Of a stretch of DNA of 64,000 nt, positions 57,087-64,000 are shown in pieces. The translations under genes were made by a program, and so were the position numbers. The stretch covers positions 6,363,730-6,427,729 of the forward strand of contig NW_020312867.1 of assembly GCF_003265705.1 (NCBI RefSeq), given 5' to 3'. The notes below the pieces were generated by a model. That model was not told the DNA's origin and did no database searches. It was given only the letters and a program-made list of their open reading frames with translations. Position 1 is the first letter of the stretch; the number at the start of each line of letters is the position of its first letter. The stretch is from Callorhinus ursinus. Taxonomy: Eukaryota > Chordata > Mammalia > Carnivora > Otariidae.

Positions 57087-59148
57087 GTGTGTGGGGCTGT
57101 GGGCCCCCCGGAGCCGTGAGCCCCCTTCTTCCTGTGCCTGTCAGGGCGGTGCGAGGCTGACATGAAATGCTTATGTGCCCAGAGCCGGGACGCCAAGTCA
57201 GCGTGGAGGCCCTGGCCGCTATGCCGGGCGTTCTGCGGAGGCTCAGGAATGAGATCACACGGCGTGTGACCTCAGGCTAGGCCTTCCCTTCTCTGAGCAG
57301 GTGTCACCTCCTGTGAAGAGGCCTTGGCCCCGGCCTCAGTGGAGGTGGTGGGTGATGAGTGGCCTGTTCCGCTCTACCCGAGAACAGAGTCTGCTGCAGA
57401 TTAGAGCAGCAAGGGGCCGCACTGAGCACAGAGGCCCCGCCTTTCGGGGCTACTCTGCCTGCCTGTCCCCATTTCACAGATGGTGCACAGAAAGAACGAG
57501 GCCTCTGAAGCCCCAGGGATGTGGATGTTTGAAACTTGGTAGATCAGGCTGATGTGGGCTGCGCATGGAGGAAGGGTGGCCAATGCTGGTGCCCTCGCCA
57601 CCTGAGCACTGCCCCCTGCCTCCCGGGACCCACCCCCTCACACTTCTGCAAGCTGCCTCTGGGCCACTAAGGTCTCCTGCAGTGGTGCAGTGCAGCACTG
57701 GGCACGGGAACTGTCTCGGGAGAGTTTTCTCCTGCCAGGGCGGCGGAGCCAGAGGTGACTTCTCAGAGCCCTGCACCCCTGGGCGCCAGCCATGTCCCCC
57801 TACACAGGTTCCTCCCCCTCCCTGGGCTGCCTTCTGCTGCAGAGGGCGTGGGGTGGGTGCCAGGGCTTGCCTCTGATGGCCCATCTCACGGGAAAGTTCT
57901 TTCCAGATGAGTGGGTGTTCAGTTGTCACCGTATGTCTGAGCTCGGGCCACGGAGCAGGTGCTGACCAGAGCGCGGCCTTCGCCTCCCAAGTGCGAGGGG
58001 CAGGCCTAGCTGCTACCTGCGCTGAGCAGAGAGCCGCAGAGGGGGCGTTTGCCACTGTGACCTCAGGCCACGGAAGTGAGATGGGGCATCGGTGCCGCCC
58101 GCAGCTTGTGTCCTGCGGTTTCCGTCTCCGTCTCCTCCAGCCCCGGCAGAGGACTTGGCTAAGGAGCGGCTTGGGAACGTGACGTGCCCAGGGCCCGGGA
58201 GGTCTTCTGCCTCTCCACGGCAAGTGTGACATGACCCAGCAGGAGGCCGGGCGACCTAGGTGTCTCTGCCCCTTGTCAAGTCTGTGTGTGGATCAAGAGC
58301 CGGGCACCAGGCCGGGGGCCCCGGGAGGGCCGATCCCTGTGGGACGGTCACAGGAAGCCCGGCAGCGGCAGCTGCTGTGGGACTGGGCGCCGGTCTGTGT
58401 CCATCTTCATGCGTCTGTTCTTCAGCAGGAGCTGTGCTCCCCAGAAGGGGCCGATTCTGGGAGCAGTTCCTGCGGTGGGAACAGGCAGCGGAGGTCCCTT
58501 CTTTGCTGGTGGGCCGGGCCTGCTTCCCACTCCCCCTTTCTACACACACACTCTGCGTGGGGGCTCACAGGGTCTCCCCGGGGGCGGCAGCAGACAGGAG
58601 AACCCCAGCCCGGGACCTTCGGGGATGCACTCTGCCTACGAGACCTGTCGCCTCGGCTGGTTCCCTCTCCCAGCCCATCTGTCCCCTCCTTCCTGACAGC
58701 ACGCTCGCCGCCTGCGTCACAGCTCGGCTGCTAGCTCAGGGCTACCGCCCCTTGGGGATCAGGGAGGAAAACCCCAAAGCCAAAACCAGTCTCGGCAGAA
58801 CCAGAAGAGGCCGGCTGGTGGTGGGAGCCCTTCCTGCGTCTGCCTGTCCCTCGCACGATGTGGCAGGTCCTGGCGTGGGCTCGGCTGCCGGGTACAGCGC
58901 CGACACCACTGCTCAGCACCTCTGGGGCCCCGGGCCTCTGCTGGCGCCGCTGTGGCCGGGCAGTCCTGCCTCCGGCCGCCCAGGGAGGGGTGGCGACACT
59001 GGTACCTCCGATTCCTAGATGAAGGGAACAGGGAGGGGAGGCGACGCAGGACCTCGACACTGGCTCGTGCAGCAGCCCGGCACGCTCACCGTGGCTGTCC
59101 GGCCGAAAGCGGGCCCGGTCTGACCCTCCGGCCCTTGCCCTCTCTCAG
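57087..59148 (+). other. NOL4L: 2.1-kb intron of NOL4L
   Basis: Phase-0 intron bounded by GTGTGT and CTCTCTCAG. It is GC-rich and apparently free of recent repeats. The long ORFs on both strands (up to 252 codons) are low-information Pro/Arg/Gly/Ser-rich readings with no recognisable domain. Confidence 0.9.
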
Positions 59149-59334
59149 TCGCCCCCTTACAGCTCCGGGAGCTATGATTCCATCAAGACTGAGGTCAGTG
59201 GCTGCCCTGAGGACCTGACGGTGGGCCGGGCCCCCACAGCAGATGACGATGACGATGACCATGATGACCATGAGGACAACGACAAGATGAACGACTCCGA
59301 GGGCATGGACCCTGAGCGCCTCAAGGCCTTCAAT
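59149..59334 (+). CDS. NOL4L: NOL4L coding exon (SUMO-type motif and acidic run)
   Basis: This 186-nt exon, exactly 62 codons, enters and leaves in phase 0 (short-isoform residues 130-191). The acceptor is CTCTCTCAG (ends 59148) and the donor AAT|GTGAGC. It begins [22 protein letters not shown] at residues 141-144 fits the psi-K-x-E SUMOylation consensus. An acidic run follows, residues 161-175, of Asp with His and Glu ([15 protein letters not shown]), encoded by an alternating GAT/GAC tract. The end, [16 protein letters not shown], leads into the conserved NOL4-family region of the next exon. Acidic tracts of this kind are common in nucleolar and chromatin proteins; the specific role here is unknown. 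The next intron is only 85 nt. Confidence 0.96.
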
Positions 59335-59419
59335 GTGAGCACCGGCGAGGGACGGGCGGGGGGCAGGGGCGGGGGCCACAGCCACGGCCAGCCCTTCCCA
59401 CAGCCTGTGTCTCCCCCAG
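59335..59419 (+). other. NOL4L: 85-nt NOL4L intron
   Basis: GTGAGC...CCCAG, close to the lower size limit for mammalian introns. Its length is not a multiple of three, so retention would shift the frame. Confidence 0.95.
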
Positions 59420-59611
59420 ATGTTCGTGCGGCTCTTTGTGGACGAGAACTTGGACCGCATGGTGCCCATCTCCAAGCAGCCCAAGGAGAAGATCCAGGCC
59501 ATCATCGAGTCCTGCAGCCGGCAGTTTCCCGAGTTCCAGGAGCGGGCCCGCAAGCGCATCCGCACGTACCTCAAGTCCTGCCGGCGCATGAAGAAGAACG
59601 GCATGGAGATG
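59420..59611 (+). CDS. NOL4L: NOL4L coding exon (conserved NOL4-family region)
   Basis: This 192-nt exon (64 codons, residues 192-255 of the short form) has acceptor GTCTCCCCCAG (ends 59419) and donor ATG|GTGAGC. It encodes [20 protein letters not shown] and then [18 protein letters not shown], a probably helical segment, followed by a strongly basic stretch, [20 protein letters not shown] (residues 234-253). That stretch could serve as a nuclear or nucleolar localisation signal or bind nucleic acid. This is the most conserved part of the NOL4/NOL4L family as I know it. The exon is open into the following 243-nt intron, in frame, with no stop. Molecular activity of the region is not established; I infer localisation from composition only. 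Confidence 0.97.
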
Positions 59612-59854
59612 GTGAGCCCCTCCCGCCCCGTCCGCCCCGCTCCCTCCGCACAGCCGCGGGGCCCCTGGCCGGCCCCTCGCCCTCCACCCAGTGACTGCGG
59701 ACTCACAGAAGAGGGGGCTGAGGCCCAGAGAGGTGACGCAGCTCCAGGGGGCACGGGCCCGGATCCCCCGCCCCAGCCCTGTGCCAGCCCCATCGAGGGC
59801 AGGGGTCTGTCTGGGTCAGCCCCAACACGGGCTCCGTCCCTGTTGTGCCTGCAG
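59612..59854 (+). other. NOL4L: 243-nt NOL4L intron open in frame with both exons
   Basis: GTGAGC...TGCAG. The length is 81 codons exactly, with no stop in the exon frame, so retention would insert 81 residues (Pro, Gly, Ala, Arg-rich) between ...NGMEM and TRPTPP. Part of it (about 59690-59760) resembles an old MIR fragment on the minus strand. Confidence 0.93.
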
Positions 59855-59977
59855 ACCAGACCCACGCCTCCCCACCTGACCTCGGCCATGGCCGAAAACA
59901 TCCTGGCAGCTGCCTGCGAGAGCGAGACGAGAAAAGCAGCCAAAAGGATGCGCCTGGAGATCTACCAGTCCTCCCAG
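59855..59977 (+). CDS. NOL4L: NOL4L coding exon (helical, basic segment)
   Basis: This 123-nt exon (41 codons, residues 256-296 of the short form) lies between acceptor TGTTGTGCCTGCAG (ends 59854) and donor CAG|GTACCT. It encodes [20 protein letters not shown], then [20 protein letters not shown] plus Q. The Ala/Glu-rich part is probably helical, and [10 protein letters not shown] is a compact basic patch that could add to nuclear localisation. Entry and exit in phase 0 mean skipping it would keep the reading frame and remove 41 residues. Confidence 0.96.
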
Positions 59978-60354
59978 GTACCTGCTCCCCAGCAGCCCCG
60001 GGCAGCAGGGGTGAGAGGGTGGCTGGCAGTCATGCCGCAGACCCCCCCCCCCGCCAGGCCAGCCGGTGTGCAGGGGACGGTGAAGGCGGGGCGGCGGGGG
60101 GCAGTGGGCAATCCTCGGAGCCAGACGGAGCCTCGCTGGGGCGGATGCACCGAGTTGCAGGAGGCTGGCGCACACAGGCCCTGGGCCCCCCCCCGGGTGT
60201 GGCCTCCTACAGTGTTTTTAGCTAGGCTGGGACAGATCAACTCTGGCCCACGGAGACACAAGCAGAGTCCCGCAGGTCGCAGCACTGGGTCCTGGGGACA
60301 AGGGTCGGGACGGCCGCCCCTCTGGTTCCCTAGCACTTTCCTCCCCCTCTGTAG
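59978..60354 (+). other. NOL4L: 377-nt NOL4L intron
   Basis: GTACCT...CTGTAG. It is open through in the exon frame, but its length is two more than a multiple of three, so retention would shift the following exon out of frame. It is GC-rich with short C runs. Confidence 0.93.
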
Positions 60355-60556
60355 GACGAGCCCATCGCCCTGGACAAGCAGCACTCCCGGGACTCTGCAG
60401 CCATCACCCACTCCACCTACTCACTGCCAGCCTCCTCCTACTCCCAGGACCCTGTGTACGTCAACGGTGGCCTCAACTACAGTTACCGCGGTTACGGGGC
60501 CTTGGGCAGCAACCTGCAGCCCCCTGCCTCCCTCCAAACAGGAAATCACAGTAATG
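60355..60556 (+). CDS. NOL4L: NOL4L coding exon (Tyr/Ser-rich segment), last one in the window
   Basis: This 202-nt exon follows acceptor CCTCTGTAG (ends 60354) and ends before GTGAGT at 60557. Sixty-seven codons (residues 297-363) plus the first G of a split Gly codon encode [20 protein letters not shown], then [20 protein letters not shown] and [10 protein letters not shown], ending QTGNHSN. The Tyr, Ser, Gly and Asn content suggests a disordered, low-complexity region. In the family the next exon begins PTDLSMK, a P-x-D-L-S motif; I did not find it between 60557 and 64000, so the gene's 3' end is outside the window and this model is partial. Confidence 0.96.
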
Positions 60557-63500
60557 GTGAGTGCGGGGGACCCAGGCTCTCTGGCTCCCTGACCGGAGCC
60601 CAGGTCTGTGCGCAGCGCAGCCTCAGGGAAGGGGGCAGGGCAGGCGGGGAAGGTGCCTCCCTCGTGGCTCAGGGACCTTGGCGGCTTCACAGTCTCGGCC
60701 AGTCCTTAGATGGGGAGGTGAGGAAAACTTCAGGCAGTTAAAACAAAAAGCCTGCCGGGCCTCTCCCTACCTCGGCTCCCTGAGGGCCACCGTGAGCCCA
60801 GAGTTGCAGCCAAGGCCCTGCTCTACCTGAGTTGAATCCTCTGCACACCTGGGCTTTGCCCACGACCGACCAAGGCTCAGGGACGTGGTCACTGGGAGGT
60901 GGTGGCAGAGCCAGCATCTAGCCCAGGCGCGGCCCAGTTCTGCTGTGGCCTGGGGGGCCCGCCTCAGCCCTTGCTCTCACTACGGAGCCCCATCTAGGTC
61001 ACCTGGGGGCCCAGTGAACCATCTGTCTGTTCCCCCACTCCAGCCCCTGAAGCTGGTGATTCCCTAGACGGGACACAGCCCCGGATTGGGGAAACGGTCC
61101 CTGAAAAGACGCAGACCTCCCTGTGGCGTTAGGCGCTGCCCTGAGTGGGAACTGGAGTGGGCGCCCCCCTTGAGTCCGGGGGCCTCTGCTGGTGGAGAGG
61201 AGCCTGGCGGCCTCGGGGCGTGGGCAGGAGGTGGGTGGGGGTGACCTCGGGGCCTCTTGGGCCGGGCACTTGGATTCTGCTCTGTGTGCAGTGGGAGCCA
61301 CCGATAGGTTTTAAGAAAGGAGGGCTGTGAACTGCGCTCTGCCTGCCCCCGTGGTGAGATTGGAATTGGAAGGACAGCAGGCAGAAGTTTTGTGCACAGA
61401 GGGTCATTCAAAAGCAAAGGGGTGAGGAGGAGAGCTGAGGGCGACCCCAAATTGCTTGAGTAGGCTGGAGGAAGGTGTCGCCCACAGGCCAGGAAACTTG
61501 GGTTCGAGGTCCAGGCTGAACGTGCCTGAACAGTTCCTCTCAAGCTCTTGTCCTTGGCTGCAGGAGACCCCTCACGGTTCCTGGGCAGCAAGGGAGGTGC
61601 GGGCCCCTACCCACGGCAGAAAGCCCCAAGCCCCCTCCGCTCACCTCGCTCCTACCACCAGGAAGTGTGTGCAGGTCCCTAGAAGACTGCTGCCTGGGCT
61701 TAACTTCTCATCCCTTCCTAATGCCTCTTAACCTAAAATAAGAGGCTGCCTGGCCTTAATCCCCGAGGCGGACGCCTGAGCGGCCATTCGCGGCGAGAGG
61801 AGGAACGGCTGTCCCCGAAAGGCTGCTTTTCTTCCAGGAAGAAGAGCCACCTGACAGCCCTTCTGAGTGGGGACCCCGTTAGAGTAGCCCAAGACAGGTC
61901 CCAGGGCAAGGAGGATAGGACCCCTGGACGGACACGGTGAGCCCGAGGCTCCGTCCTTCCCAGGCCGCAGGCAATGGCCGCCAGCCCCCGACCTGGTGCC
62001 GGGCCCTGTTCACACCTGCCGGAGGGGCTCTCGCAGCGGCCCGCCCTCCCTCTGACGGGGGCAGCCGGCTCTGCCCCTGTGCTTCCCGGGGCCTCTGTTC
62101 CCTACTGTAAGCACCCTGCTTCCGTAGAGGTGAGCGGGGAGGTCACGGAGGCAGAGACCTGTTCCTTCGCCTCCCGGCCCCGGGGCGGCCCATGTCCTGG
62201 GAGCACTGGCTTGGAGCCCAGCGGCTGGGGGAAGACCACCGGCGGCCGTCCTGGTCCCGCTGCCCGCCGTCCTTCAGGCACAGCAGCGCCTCGGCAGGGC
62301 CGCCCCGCTAGTGGCTCAGAGCTCCTCCCTGTGCTCATCAGGTGGTCGGCGGGAGATGCCGCTCAGCTTCCGTACAGTCCGCTCAGCCCGCCTTTCCCGG
62401 GGCTGCTGGGCCCCTTGCGCCCACTCCTGCCCCCACTCCTGCACGTCACCCCAGAGCAGATGGGCTGCGCGAGGTAGGGACAGTCTCCTGTCCAGGCCCC
62501 GGCTACCGTCCAAGAGAGACGGGACGGCTCAGAGCACAGGGCTGAGGGACAGAGAGAGGGGAGCCCACCACATGTTGTCTGCGGGCGATGGGGAGGCACC
62601 CCTGCCCCCCGGAGCCCTTTGGCCACCGCGAGGGGAGCCCACCGCCTGCTTGGCTGTTGTTTCCAGCCAAGTCACAGCCCGGCTCCTTCGCCCTGCATTT
62701 CATTTTTACAGACTGAGCTGCTCCCTGGACTCTCAATTCCAAGGATGTCCCTTAGCATAAGCCGTTTCCAAGTCTCCTCCTTGATGCCACGTGCTTTGGT
62801 CAGAGAGGACACCGCCTCGGTGACGGTGACGGATGGGCCCATTTCGGCCTCCTTCCCCTTTAGGGGCCGCACCAGCTCCCCTCAGCGGCAGTCATTTCCA
62901 GTTTCTCCCAGCGTGTTGCTTCCAGTCTAGAGGCCTCCAGTGACTCGAGCTTGTCCCTCTCTCTCTGTAGCGGCAGAGAGTGCCCCTGTAGGGCCCCTGT
63001 AGATGCAGTAATGAGTGGCGCTGGCTGCCAGAGCCCACGGGGTCGTGGGGAGACGGCTGACGAGCACGGACAGCCTCCCGCGCCTGCCCGCCAGGGTAAG
63101 CCAGCCCAGCGCGAGGAGGGACTGGGCGGCGGGCAGGCACAGGGAGACGGCCTCCCCCAGGACACTCCAGCTCCCACACCCCCAGACATGGCGCTTCTTT
63201 GGCTGTGTTCAGGCTTAACAGCTCAAAAGGATGTGTTTCAAATTCCAGGAGCCTCCGTGTCTCCTGGGAGCCCATTCAGAAAGCCCCAAAACCTGTCTGG
63301 AAGCCCGCCCCTCCCCACCCCCACCATGGGCCTGGCAGCTCCCGGGGCCCCGTGCTGAGAGTTTCACAGGCCCGGCTCAGCCCCCAGCAGCCTCCTCGGG
63401 TTCCGAGGCTCAGGGATGTGGAACAGTGGCCTGCGGCGTGGCAGAGCAGGCCTCGAATTCAGGCGAGCCCGATGCCAAAGCCCACGATGCACCCGTGGAG

Positions 63501-64000
63501 CGGCTTGGGAAAGGCAAAGAGGAGACAGGGCCTGGTGCTCCCCCGCCACACACGCCCCCAGGATGTTTCAGAAGACTTCAGGCTCTTTTGCTGCCGCCGT
63601 TCTGAGGGCAGAGGGGACTTGTCCCGACGGCACCCCTGGGCCCTGTCCTTCCCAGCCCCTCCCCTGCAGGGCACCGTCACCCCCCGGCTGGCCTGGCCCC
63701 AACCTCTCCCACAGCCAAGCAGGGCTCCTCGCCTTCCCCCGCCACCTGGGCAGAAGCCCCTCCCTGGGCCGAGCACCCACATGGGTGTTTCTTTTCCTGG
63801 TGTCCTGTGGCTCCAGTCTGGACTCGGGGGCTCTCCACACACTCCTTTCTCTCAGGGTGTAAGGTGCCTGCTTACCTGCAGCGTCCTGAGCAGCCGCCCC
63901 ATCGGGGGACAAACAGCACGTGGCCACATGTACGGCACAGGCCGACGCCGACGGCCTTTCTCACAGGGTTGGGCCCACGCTGCCCGGAGGCCACTCCCTT
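60557..64000 (+). other. NOL4L: Start of the next NOL4L intron, at least 3.4 kb
   Basis: Begins GTGAGT in phase 1. GC-rich unique sequence without SINE or L1. I looked for the final-exon PTDLSMK coding sequence and did not find it, so the last exon is downstream of the window. Confidence 0.85.

Noticed and set aside
57474..59018. 252-codon ORFs on both strands between coding exons
   Set aside because: Both are in a GC-rich intron, without family features, and overlap opposite-strand readings of the same DNA.
59086..59943. 285-codon minus-strand ORF
   Set aside because: It is the antisense shadow of three confident NOL4L exons and their short introns.
62686..62760. Acceptor-like CATTTCATTTTTACAG as a start for the last NOL4L exon
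   Set aside because: The following sequence does not encode PTDLSMK or any expected C-terminal residues, and no downstream coding fits.

Overview
This is mammalian nuclear DNA, a stretch of one gene rather than a gene-dense locus. It has canonical GT-AG introns, a large CpG island, MIR, L2 and old L1 relics, and many tRNA-derived CAN-SINEs that begin with a GCGCCTGGGTGGCTCAG head and end in (AAAT)n. CAN-SINEs occur only in Carnivora. The younger copies carry a body of the type I associate with bears, seals and mustelids rather than dog or cat, so an arctoid carnivoran is my best guess; the exact species cannot be read from the window.

The only gene I can support is NOL4L (nucleolar protein 4-like), on the + strand. 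Seven coding exons are visible, at 5593-5702, 40821-40962, 56809-57086, 59149-59334, 59420-59611, 59855-59977 and 60355-60556. All splice to each other in frame through GT-AG junctions. Earlier exons of the long isoform lie upstream of the window. The last coding exon, with the PTDLSMK segment, lies beyond 64000. An internal CpG island (about 31.1-33.5 kb) sits in the 35-kb intron and contains a probable alternative first exon with a good donor at 32628/32629. From it, translation would begin at the ATG at 40854 and give the shorter isoform: 363 whole codons in the window plus a split codon, which fits a protein of about 436 residues.

Layout: 1-5592 is intron with old L1 and one SINE. 5703-31100 is intron, very rich in SINEs and L1 up to 28.3 kb, with a 400-N assembly gap at 9744-10143 beside an (ATCC)n microsatellite. 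28.3-47.1 kb has no SINE or L1 that I can see and holds the CpG-island promoter plus several AT-rich islands that look like candidate regulatory elements. 40963-56808 is a GC-rich intron with one SINE, one L1 3' end, L2 and MIR remnants, and candidate CTCF and RFX-type sites near its 3' end. 57087-60556 is the compact exon cluster, with introns as short as 85, 243 and 377 nt. 60557-64000 is the start of the next intron.

Nearly all long ORFs outside the seven exons are chance readings of GC-rich or repetitive DNA. I see no RNA gene, CRISPR array, operon or microbial system. The most interesting items are the internal promoter with a tiny uORF that overlaps long-isoform coding sequence in another frame, a 243-nt intron that is open and in frame with both neighbouring exons, twin SINE insertions into one target site inside an L1, and the repeat-poor block around the internal promoter.
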